A DNA stretch of 7,143 bases, from positions 1 to 7,143 of the forward strand of contig JAZNOG010000036.1 in the NCBI GenBank assembly GCA_045580645.1, written 5' to 3'. Shown one piece after another: positions 1 to 3,768 of the stretch. Position 1 is the first letter of the stretch. Every line of letters begins with the position of its first letter. This DNA comes from HGM10836 sp045580645. Lineage in GTDB: Bacteria > Bacillota_I > Bacilli_A > RF39 > UBA660. Below the pieces are notes generated by a model, which was given only the letters and a program-made list of their open reading frames with translations, was not told where the DNA came from and searched no databases. A program made the translations under genes and the position numbers.

Positions 1-88
1 TGTGCAGCAATTCTAAATTTTAAGTTGTTTTTAATAAACAAAATCATATAAAAAATCTGTAAAAATATTAACAAATTTTAAATAATTC

Positions 89-117
89 TAGACAACTTGT
101 CATTTTTATATTAAAAT
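89..117 (+). promoter_or_regulatory. Sigma-A-type promoter of the T-box/glyS operon
   Basis: The -35 is TAGACA (89-94), followed by a 17-bp spacer and the -10 TAAAAT (112-117). The predicted start is near 124, just before the T-box leader begins, so the two predictions support each other. An 11-bp palindrome, GACAACTTGTC (91-101), overlaps the -35. Confidence 0.7.
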
Positions 118-127
118 ATTCTTGAAA

Positions 128-241
128 AGCGATGATTAGTAGGGAAAACTAGGAGCTATATATCAAAAGAGATTCTATGAATAAATAAGGTGGAACCGCG
201 GGAAAACTCGTCCTTATGTGTTTATAGGGTCTTTTTATTTT
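128..241 (+). promoter_or_regulatory. Minimal glycine T-box riboswitch
   Basis: This T-box leader senses uncharged tRNA-Gly and controls the downstream glyS operon by transcription antitermination. The signature AAGGTGGAACCGCGG lies at 188-202. The antiterminator is ATAAGG (185-190) paired with CCTTAT (212-217), the TGGAACC bulge (191-197) that binds the tRNA acceptor end, and GCGGG (198-202) paired with CTCGT (207-211) around AAAA. The competing terminator reuses 210-217. Stem I is reduced to about 30 nt. A perfect kink-turn, with AGC/GCT (128-130/155-157), a 3-nt bulge GAT and tandem G.A pairs (134-135/153-154), is followed by TTAG/CTAG (136-139/149-152) closing a 9-nt loop that contains GGG/GGA (142-145). 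Both are glycine codons and both are followed by A. The linker 158-178 holds at most a weak 3+3-bp helix. Glycine specificity is inferred from the loop codon and from the glyS gene two positions downstream. Confidence 0.88.
210..241 (+). terminator. T-box conditional terminator
   Basis: A hairpin of 210-218 with 223-231 (9 bp including one U.U mismatch and two G.U pairs) and loop TGTT is followed by TTTTTATTTT. Its left arm overlaps the right side of the antiterminator, so the two structures exclude each other. Confidence 0.8.
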
Positions 242-258
242 ATAATTGGAGGGTTATT

Positions 259-948
259 ATGATATTAGAAGACTCAAAAAAAATATTTAATGATACTTAT
301 GAAAAAATAACAATAACTGATAAAAAAATAGTTGCAGAAGGAAAAAGAGAAAAAGATGAAGAAACACCTAATATTTTATATGTAAAATTAAATCATTTAA
401 AAGATGAAGAATTAGTTGATTATGTTGTATCATGTTATTTAAGAAAACATAAAATTGAACAAATAACAACTGACACCATTATAACAGGACTTTTTTCTGA
501 AGATGGAACAAGTTTAGCATCATACTCTCATCTTTCAAAAGAAACTATTCAAAAAATAAGAGAAACTTATAAAGAATCAAGGAATAAATTTTTAATAAAT
601 AATGATACCAATAGAATTTATTTATCTTGTTTTCCTACTGTTTCTGAGTATTTTAAAGATGATTATGGTTTGAATTTTACATTACTAGTAAAAAATCATT
701 ATATAGTCAAAGAAGAACTAATCTTTTTAGAAGAATTAATCAGTTATTTCTTTGAAGAAGAACTTATTATAATGAAAAACAAAAAAGGTAAAGTTGCTTT
801 AGAAAGTGAAACAAAAAAAATAAAAGCAGATTTTTCACTAGCAAACAATGGTATAAGAGAACTAACAAATATAGTTTTAAATCATAATATAAAAGTAGGA
901 GAAAAAACTAAAAATAAAGTAAGAAAAATAAAAATGGAGGAATATTAA
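259..948 (+). CDS. Hypothetical protein, first gene of the glycine T-box operon
   Basis: I do not recognise this 229-aa protein. It is soluble-looking, very rich in Lys, Glu and Ile, with no signal peptide, no membrane segment and no obvious catalytic motif. Residues about 150-172 are a Glu/Leu-rich probable helix, and the C-terminal 20 residues are strongly basic. The start is the ATG at 259 behind GGAGGG (249-254 region). An in-frame GTG at 190 would extend the frame, but it lies inside the T-box core and its leader would encode the terminator, so I reject it. The stop is one base before the glyS ATG, and the glyS Shine-Dalgarno lies inside this gene, so the two are surely co-transcribed and may be translationally coupled. 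Position suggests a role linked to glycine or translation, but nothing in the sequence shows one. It does not resemble RecO, which often precedes glyS in Firmicutes. Confidence 0.85.
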   Translation: MILEDSKKIFNDTYEKITITDKKIVAEGKREKDEETPNILYVKLNHLKDEELVDYVVSCYLRKHKIEQITTDTIITGLFSEDGTSLASYSHLSKETIQKIRETYKESRNKFLINNDTNRIYLSCFPTVSEYFKDDYGLNFTLLVKNHYIVKEELIFLEELISYFFEEELIIMKNKKGKVALESETKKIKADFSLANNGIRELTNIVLNHNIKVGEKTKNKVRKIKMEEY

Positions 949-949
949 A

Positions 950-2317
950 ATGGAAAAAATGACAATGGAAAAAATGGTAAATTTTTGTAAAAATTATGGT
1001 TTTATATTTCAAGGAAGTGAAATATATGGAGGCTTAGCTAATACTTGGGATTATGGTCCACTTGGTGCAAGATTAAAAAACAATATTAAAGATGCATGGA
1101 GAAAACGTTTTATTCAAGAAAGAGAAAACGCATATGAAGTAGATGCAGATATTTTAATGCACCCAAGAGTTTGGGAAGCTTCTGGTCATGTTGCAAGTTT
1201 TTCTGATCCTTTGATTGATTGTAAAGAATGTAAAATGAGAGTTCGCGCAGACAACTTAGTAAATGATTATTCTAATTCTTCAATTGGAGATACATTTAAT
1301 GAAGAAGAATTAATTAAGTATATTAGAGAAAATAATATTCCATGTCCAAAATGTGGAAAAACTAACTTTACTGATATTAGACAATTCAATTTAATGTTTG
1401 AAACATATCGTGGTGTTACAAATGATTCAAAAAGCAAAATATATTTAAGACCAGAAAATGCACAAGGAGAATACGTAAACTTTTTAAATGTTCAAAGAAG
1501 TATGAGAGCAAAATTACCTTTTTCAATTGGACAAATAGGCAAAGCATTTAGAAACGAAATAACACCAGGAAACTTTACATTTAGAACAATTGAATTTGAA
1601 CAAATGGAATATCAAACTTTCTGTAAAGAAGGGACAGATTCTGAACTTTATGCTTATTTTAAAGAATATGGTAAAAAGTTCTATATGGATTTAGGACTAG
1701 ATGAAGATAAATTAAGATTCCATGACCATGAAAAACTAGCGCATTATGCAAAAGAAGCATGTGATATAGAATATCATTTCCCATTTGGATGGGGTGAAAT
1801 AAACGGAACTCATAACAGGACTGATTATGATTTATCAAGACATCAAGAATATAGCAAAGTATCACAAACTTATTTAGATCCTGAAACTAATGAAAAATTT
1901 ATTCCATATATTATTGAATCAACATATGGATTAGATAGAACTTTCTTGGCAATTTTATTTAATTCATACGAAGAACAAGAGTTGGAAAATGGAACAAGAG
2001 AAGTGCTTCACTTAAATCCATTCCTTGCGCCATACAAAGTATGCGTTTTACCACTTGTAAAAAAAGAACATAGCGAAAAAGCAAAAGAAATCTATACAAA
2101 GTTATCTAAAAATTTTATGACTTCATATGACGAATCAGGAAACATAGGAAAACGTTATAGAAGACAAGATGCAATTGGAACACCATTTTGTATAACTATT
2201 GATAATAATACAATAGAAAATAATACAGTCACTATTAGAGATAGAGATACAATGCTTCAAGAAACATTAAAATTAGAAGAATTAGAAGATTATATAAATA
2301 AAAGAATAAAATTTTAA
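950..2317 (+). CDS. glyS: Glycyl-tRNA synthetase, dimeric (alpha2) type
   Basis: This cytoplasmic class II synthetase charges tRNA-Gly with glycine using ATP. At 455 aa it has the usual length of the single-chain bacterial/eukaryotic-type enzyme, not the split GlyQ/GlyS alpha2beta2 form. Visible landmarks are the N-terminal FQGSEIYGGLANTWDYGPLG (residues 20-39), a likely zinc site formed by CKEC (91-94) and CPKC (132-135), RPENAQG (167-173), motif 2 beginning FRNEITPGNFTFRTIEFEQ (200-218), the glycine-pocket segment GEINGTHNRTDYDLSRHQ (282-299) and motif 3 GLDRTFLAIL (327-336). The anticodon-binding domain fills about 358-453. GGAGG (936-940) lies 9 nt before the ATG. Expression should follow the glycine T-box upstream, giving feedback from uncharged tRNA-Gly. 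The gene is complete and its Trp codons are TGG. Confidence 0.98.
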   Translation: MEKMTMEKMVNFCKNYGFIFQGSEIYGGLANTWDYGPLGARLKNNIKDAWRKRFIQERENAYEVDADILMHPRVWEASGHVASFSDPLIDCKECKMRVRADNLVNDYSNSSIGDTFNEEELIKYIRENNIPCPKCGKTNFTDIRQFNLMFETYRGVTNDSKSKIYLRPENAQGEYVNFLNVQRSMRAKLPFSIGQIGKAFRNEITPGNFTFRTIEFEQMEYQTFCKEGTDSELYAYFKEYGKKFYMDLGLDEDKLRFHDHEKLAHYAKEACDIEYHFPFGWGEINGTHNRTDYDLSRHQEYSKVSQTYLDPETNEKFIPYIIESTYGLDRTFLAILFNSYEEQELENGTREVLHLNPFLAPYKVCVLPLVKKEHSEKAKEIYTKLSKNFMTSYDESGNIGKRYRRQDAIGTPFCITIDNNTIENNTVTIRDRDTMLQETLKLEELEDYINKRIKF

Positions 2318-2331
2318 TTTATTCTTTTTTT
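2300..2331 (+). terminator. AT-rich intrinsic terminator overlapping the glyS stop
   Basis: AAAAGAATAAA (2300-2310) pairs perfectly over 11 bp with TTTATTCTTTT (2318-2328) around a 7-nt loop that includes the stop codon, and runs into TTTTTTT (2325-2331). The stem has only one G-C pair, so it may be weak, but the geometry is right and it ends the operon. Confidence 0.55.
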
Positions 2332-2345
2332 CAACAAAATATTTA

Positions 2346-2375
2346 ATTATCATTATTTATACTAATAATGGTGAT
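2346..2375 (+). promoter_or_regulatory. Hairpin covering the sirA-like ribosome binding site
   Basis: CATTATT (2351-2357) pairs with AATAATG (2364-2370) around TATACT. Five further pairs (2346-2350 with 2371-2375, two of them G.U) bring the Shine-Dalgarno GGTGAT (2370-2375) into the stem. TATACT (2358-2363) could alternatively be a -10 element, although no good -35 is visible. The sequence is AT-rich, so part of this may be chance. Confidence 0.35.
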
Positions 2376-2378
2376 TTT

Positions 2379-2804
2379 ATGAAAGAGTATTTAATATTTA
2401 ATATAAAAAAAGAGTTCGCTATTTTGTATAAAAATAGACCAGGGGAGTTATTTTATATTTTTAATCGCATCTATTATATGAAAGAAATAGATAAAAACTA
2501 TGGATATAATTTATTTGAACAAATATGTAACTTTTATAAAAAAGAAGAAATAAATAAATACATATATGAAAAACATAAAAATAAATTAATGTATTCTATA
2601 TGTGAGGATGAACATATTATAAATAATTTATTTGTAAATGAAATAAGTGTTTTAACTGTCAGAAGTTCAAACATAAAAATAGAAACAAACACAGACGAAT
2701 GCACTTTCTTTAATGATTTATTAAATTATAATGATTATTTATTTGTTTGTAACTTTAAAGAACAAGATTATTTCTTTTTAAAAAAACATAAGATTAAAAC
2801 ATAA
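2379..2804 (+). CDS. sirA: SirA-like protein (replication-initiation inhibitor family)
   Basis: The 141-aa protein resembles SirA (YneE) of Bacillus subtilis, which binds domain I of DnaA and stops new rounds of replication in cells committed to sporulation. The match I can see is the N-terminus: YLIFNIKKEFAILY here against YTYLIKEEFANHY in B. subtilis, keeping the Phe and Tyr (F13 and Y17; F14 and Y18 in B. subtilis, a surface I recall as touching DnaA). Length is close (141 against 148 as I recall). The decisive context is yneF directly downstream, the same order as in B. subtilis. The start is the ATG after GGTGAT (2370-2375), which fits the 3' half of the AGGAGGTGAT Shine-Dalgarno. No membrane segment or signal is present. 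Whether this organism sporulates cannot be seen, so a general DnaA-control role is an equally fair reading. Confidence 0.7.
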   Translation: MKEYLIFNIKKEFAILYKNRPGELFYIFNRIYYMKEIDKNYGYNLFEQICNFYKKEEINKYIYEKHKNKLMYSICEDEHIINNLFVNEISVLTVRSSNIKIETNTDECTFFNDLLNYNDYLFVCNFKEQDYFFLKKHKIKT

Positions 2805-2809
2805 AATAC

Positions 2810-2838
2810 TTGTTAAATCATAAAATATTTTATAAAAT
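2810..2838 (+). promoter_or_regulatory. Candidate promoter of yneF
   Basis: TTGTTA (2810-2815), a 17-bp spacer and TAAAAT (2833-2838) lie just after the sirA-like stop. The predicted start near 2845 gives a leader of about 14 nt. The spacer and -10 lie in an AT-only palindromic stretch, which weakens the call. Confidence 0.45.
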
Positions 2839-2858
2839 ATATTTATGGAGGAAAAATT

Positions 2859-3068
2859 ATGTGGCAAGATATATTATTAATAGTAATTGGACTTATTGGT
2901 GGTGCAGTTATAGGATTTTTCTTAGCTAAACATTTTATGAAAAAATATTTAAAAAAGAATCCACCAATAAATGAAGAAATGATAAAAGTTATGATGAGTC
3001 AGATGGGTAGAACACCAACTCAAAAACAAGTAAATCAAATGATGAAACAAATGAATAAGTATATGTAA
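2859..3068 (+). CDS. yneF: YneF family membrane-anchored protein (UPF0154)
   Basis: This is a conserved small protein of low-GC Gram-positives with no established function. Residues about 4-24 (ILLIVIGLIGGAVIGFFLA and neighbours) form one glycine-containing transmembrane helix. They are followed by a basic stretch and the family's cytoplasmic tail with the hallmark KKNPPINEEMIKVMMSQMG and QKQVNQMMKQMNK. At 69 aa it has full family length. GGAGG (2847-2851) is 7 nt before the ATG. It follows a SirA-like gene as in Bacillus subtilis, supporting both calls. A candidate promoter of its own lies in the 54-base gap, and a terminator overlaps its stop codon, so it closes this transcription unit. Confidence 0.93.
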   Translation: MWQDILLIVIGLIGGAVIGFFLAKHFMKKYLKKNPPINEEMIKVMMSQMGRTPTQKQVNQMMKQMNKYM

Positions 3069-3083
3069 TTATACTTATTTTTT
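3054..3083 (+). terminator. Intrinsic terminator overlapping the yneF stop
   Basis: AATAAGTATA (3054-3063) pairs perfectly with TATACTTATT (3070-3079) around TGTAAT, followed by a T-tract to 3083. The stop codon sits in the loop. It isolates yneF from the first toxin-like module, whose regulatory element begins four bases later. Confidence 0.65.
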
Positions 3084-3087
3084 GTGC

Positions 3088-3099
3088 GAAAATTTGTTC
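3088..3099 (+). promoter_or_regulatory. LexA-box-like operator, module 1
   Basis: GAAAATTTGTTC differs from the Gram-positive SOS core GAAC-N4-GTTC at one base, and is flanked by C on the left as in CGAAC. It ends 8 bases before the -35. The same element sits at the same distance in module 2. LexA control is inference, since the site lies upstream of the core promoter rather than inside it. Confidence 0.4.
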
Positions 3100-3107
3100 T
3101 ATTTTTA

Positions 3108-3136
3108 TTGAAAAATAAATTAACTTTTGATATAAT
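3108..3136 (+). promoter_or_regulatory. Promoter of toxin-like mRNA 1
   Basis: TTGAAA (3108-3113), a 17-bp spacer and a perfect TATAAT (3131-3136). The predicted start is the A of AGG at 3144, the same relative position as in module 2. Confidence 0.85.
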
Positions 3137-3170
3137 TAAACATAGGAAACATCAGTTGTTGAGTGTCTAC

Positions 3171-3196
3171 CAAATCTCTTATAGAGAGGAGGTTTG
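3171..3196 (+). promoter_or_regulatory. Shine-Dalgarno hairpin, module 1
   Basis: TCTCT (3175-3179) pairs with AGAGA (3183-3187), and CAAA (3171-3174) with TTTG (3193-3196), leaving the Shine-Dalgarno GGAGG (3188-3192) as a bulge. The alternative CAAATCTC/GAGGTTTG pairing would bury it. The ORF also holds CTCCT (3259-3263), complementary to AGGAG (3187-3191). Confidence 0.5.
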
Positions 3197-3201
3197 ATAA
3201 A

Positions 3202-3294
3202 ATGAAAAATAAAACTTTTATTTTAAAAGTTCTAAAGTTCATTACTATCATTTTATTTCTCCTTATCATTTTGATAGTAGTAATAAAAAAATGA
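3202..3294 (+). CDS. Small hydrophobic peptide, candidate type I toxin 1
   Basis: A 30-codon frame starts with ATG 9 nt after AGGAGG (3187-3192) and ends in TGA. The peptide has a short basic N-terminus (Lys 2, 4, 9, 12), one transmembrane helix of about residues 13-28 made almost only of Ile, Leu, Val and Phe, and a Lys-Lys end. This is the build of membrane-acting type I toxins such as TisB (29 aa), Fst and the Ibs peptides, but I see no sequence match to a named family. Support for translation comes from the promoter, the Shine-Dalgarno, a paralogous frame at the same place in module 2, and an antisense RNA that stops at its end. It is the only gene here ending in TGA; if TGA were read as Trp the peptide would gain 12 residues. 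It could also be a non-toxic membrane peptide. Confidence 0.75.
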   Translation: MKNKTFILKVLKFITIILFLLIILIVVIKK

Positions 3295-3318
3295 CACTCA
3301 TTCGTTAGAATAAGCGTC
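3285..3318 (-). terminator. Terminator of antisense RNA 1
   Basis: An 11-bp stem (3318-3308 with 3303-3293) with loop TAAC is followed on the minus strand by A and seven U residues (3291-3285). All 11 pairs form only on the minus strand. Confidence 0.75.
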
Positions 3319-3348
3319 TCTAAATAAGTGCCATAGGCATTTGATGGT

Positions 3349-3387
3349 AGACATTCAACTCGGAAAAACTGAATGTTTCCTTTTTTT
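3349..3387 (+). terminator. Terminator of toxin-like mRNA 1
   Basis: A local hairpin of 3349-3357 with 3370-3378 (9 bp, one G.U) is followed by CC and seven T residues (3381-3387). The long-range helix with the mRNA 5' end competes for the same bases and abuts the T-tract directly. Confidence 0.65.
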
Positions 3388-3446
3388 ATTTTATGCAAGT
3401 TTCCTTGACATATTCATAATAACATATTTTAAAGTATTTGTAAAGA
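3381..3446 (-). repeat. Direct repeat B, copy 1 (antisense promoter region)
   Basis: This matches 3762-3827 at 63 of 66 positions without gaps. It covers the mRNA T-tract, the 5' hairpin of the antisense RNA and the whole antisense promoter. Confidence 0.92.
3416..3444 (-). promoter_or_regulatory. Promoter of antisense RNA 1
   Basis: On the minus strand, -35 TTTACA (3444-3439), a 17-bp spacer and -10 TATTAT (3421-3416); predicted start G at 3409. It is identical in spacing and hexamers to the module 2 copy, and points away from the module 2 toxin promoter. Confidence 0.8.
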
Positions 3447-3464
3447 CACATTGTTTTTTTGAGC

Positions 3465-3476
3465 GAAAATTTGTTC
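3465..3476 (+). promoter_or_regulatory. LexA-box-like operator, module 2
   Basis: GAAAATTTGTTC is identical to the module 1 element and again ends 8 bases before the -35. It has one mismatch to GAAC-N4-GTTC. The bases just downstream have diverged, so the element looks selectively kept. Confidence 0.4.
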
Positions 3477-3484
3477 TGCTTTTA

Positions 3485-3513
3485 TTGAAAAACAAATTAA
3501 ACTATTGTATAAT
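3485..3513 (+). promoter_or_regulatory. Promoter of toxin-like mRNA 2
   Basis: TTGAAA (3485-3490), a 17-bp spacer and a perfect TATAAT (3508-3513); predicted start A at 3521. Confidence 0.85.
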
Positions 3514-3547
3514 TATATATAGGAATACTTAACAAAGTTGAGTGCTT

Positions 3548-3571
3548 GCCAACTTCTTTAAAGAAGGAGGC
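3548..3571 (+). promoter_or_regulatory. Shine-Dalgarno hairpin, module 2
   Basis: CTTCT (3553-3557) pairs with AGAAG (3562-3566), and GCC (3548-3550) with GGC (3569-3571) across a small internal loop, so the Shine-Dalgarno AAGGAGG (3564-3570) lies in the structure. All pairs differ from module 1 in sequence but match it in position. AGCCT inside the ORF (3635-3639) could also mask AGGCT (3568-3572). Confidence 0.5.
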
Positions 3572-3578
3572 TGATAAT

Positions 3579-3656
3579 ATGTGTAAAAAAGATTTTTTAA
3601 TATCTTCGCTAATCATTATTATCTTCTTACTAATAGCCTTACTTTTTATAAAATAA
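3579..3656 (+). CDS. Small hydrophobic peptide, candidate type I toxin 2
   Basis: A 25-codon frame starts with ATG 8 nt after a perfect AAGGAGG (3564-3570) and ends in TAA. The peptide starts MCKKDF, continues as one transmembrane helix of about residues 6-24 dominated by Ile, Leu and Phe with one Ala, and ends in Lys. It shares only its build with the 30-residue peptide of module 1: basic N-terminus, one helix, Lys end. At 25 residues it would be among the shortest type I toxins. The surrounding RNA architecture and promoters are those of module 1, which supports it as a real gene. No family is recognised, and toxicity is inference from size, hydrophobicity and the antisense partner. Confidence 0.73.
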   Translation: MCKKDFLISSLIIIIFLLIALLFIK

Positions 3657-3667
3657 AAGGTATTTAT

Positions 3668-3712
3668 AAAAGAAAGCACTCAATTTACAAAAAAACGTAG
3701 ATTAAGTGCTTT
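3668..3712 (-). terminator. Terminator of antisense RNA 2
   Basis: A 12-bp stem (one G.U) with a 16-nt loop is followed by C and TTTT (3671-3668). The T-tract is shorter than in module 1, so termination may be less complete. Confidence 0.6.
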
Positions 3713-3731
3713 TACCAAATTATAAGGTAAG

Positions 3732-3768
3732 TACTCAACATGCGACCGTTAAGTATTCCTCTTTTTTT
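3732..3768 (+). terminator. Terminator of toxin-like mRNA 2
   Basis: A local hairpin of 3732-3739 with 3748-3755 (one C.A mismatch; loop ATGCGACC) stands 6 bases before seven T residues (3762-3768). The perfect helix with the mRNA 5' end ends one base before the T-tract and may be the better terminator stem. Confidence 0.6.

Larger units (their letters stand above)
3086..3146 (+). repeat. Direct repeat A, copy 1 (module 1 promoter region)
   Basis: This matches 3463-3523 at 51 of 61 positions with no gap. The first 15 bases, GCGAAAATTTGTTCT, are identical. The repeat spans a LexA-like element, -35, -10 and the presumed start AGG. Confidence 0.9.
3144..3387 (+). other. Structured toxin-like mRNA 1 with 5'-3' end pairing
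   Basis: The presumed ~244-nt transcript can close on itself. Helix H1 pairs AGGAAACAT (3144-3152) with ATGTTTCCT (3373-3381) and continues over one bulged A with 3153-3157 to 3367-3371. Helix H2 pairs TTGAGTGTCTACCA (3159-3172) with TGGTAGACATTCAA (3345-3358), 14 bp with one G.U. Between them about 8 nt (3359-3366) stay open on the 3' side. A 3'-UTR hairpin, AAGTGCC/GGCATTT around ATA (3326-3342), lies just before H2. Pairing of the mRNA ends is known from hok and AapA-type toxin mRNAs, where the full-length form is translationally inactive; that role here is inference. Confidence 0.65.
3285..3409 (-). ncRNA. Candidate antisense antitoxin RNA 1
   Basis: The predicted ~125-nt RNA runs from G at 3409 to the U-tract at 3291-3285, opposite the 3' UTR of the toxin-like mRNA. 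It starts with the hairpin CAAG-GAAA-CTTG (3407-3396), whose GNRA tetraloop exists only on this strand. Next is ACATTCA/TGAATGT (3376-3370 with 3357-3351) around a loop complementary to the open segment of the mRNA. The last hairpin is GACGCTTATTC/GAATGAGTGTC (3318-3308 with 3303-3293), loop TAAC, followed by ATTTTTTT. Two of its pairs are G.U on this strand and mismatches on the other, so the fold is meant for the minus strand. It overlaps the coding frame only at the stop codon, like RatA or SR4 of Bacillus subtilis. Confidence 0.72.
3463..3523 (+). repeat. Direct repeat A, copy 2 (module 2 promoter region)
   Basis: The second copy of the 61-base repeat at 3086-3146, displaced by 377 bases, with 51 of 61 identical positions. 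Confidence 0.9.
3521..3768 (+). other. Structured toxin-like mRNA 2 with 5'-3' end pairing
   Basis: The architecture is that of module 1 with different sequence. H1 pairs AGGAATACTTAAC (3521-3533) with GTTAAGTATTCCT (3748-3760), 13 perfect pairs from the first nucleotide of the RNA to just before its T-tract. H2 pairs GTTGAGTGCTTGCC (3537-3550) with GGTAAGTACTCAAC (3726-3739), 14 bp with two G.U. Eight nucleotides, ATGCGACC (3740-3747), stay open on the 3' side. A small hairpin TTACC/GGTAA (3712-3730) overlaps the 3' arm of H2. Confidence 0.68.

Noticed and set aside
1..51. Tail of an upstream gene: 16 open codons in frame 1 ending in TAA at 49-51.
   Set aside because: It is too short and without recognisable residues. 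A hairpin TTGTTT/AAACAA (25-41) lacks a following T-tract, so it is no terminator either.
190..258. In-frame extension of the first gene to a GTG at 190.
   Set aside because: The GTG is part of the T-box core and the extra residues come from antiterminator and terminator sequence. The ATG at 259 has a good GGAGGG.
1659..1865. Minus-strand open frame of 68 codons inside glyS.
   Set aside because: It is a shadow of a conserved coding region, with no ribosome site or family resemblance.
3292..3294. TGA read as Trp (Mycoplasma code), extending toxin-like peptide 1 by 12 residues.
   Set aside because: All Trp codons read in GlyRS, YneF, LepA and HemW are TGG and none is TGA, so TGA is taken as stop, although a single TGA stop is thin evidence.
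3120..3398. Minus-strand open frame of 92 codons across module 1.
   Set aside because: Its region is explained by the antisense RNA, its terminator and the toxin-like gene. The antisense terminator would end transcription inside it, and module 2 has no equivalent frame.
3341..3532. Plus-strand open frame of 63 codons joining the two modules.
   Set aside because: It runs through a terminator, a reverse promoter and the module 2 promoter, with no ribosome site at its start.
3497..3679. Minus-strand open frame of 60 codons across module 2.
   Set aside because: It covers the promoter and coding frame of toxin-like gene 2 on the opposite strand and has no conserved counterpart in module 1.
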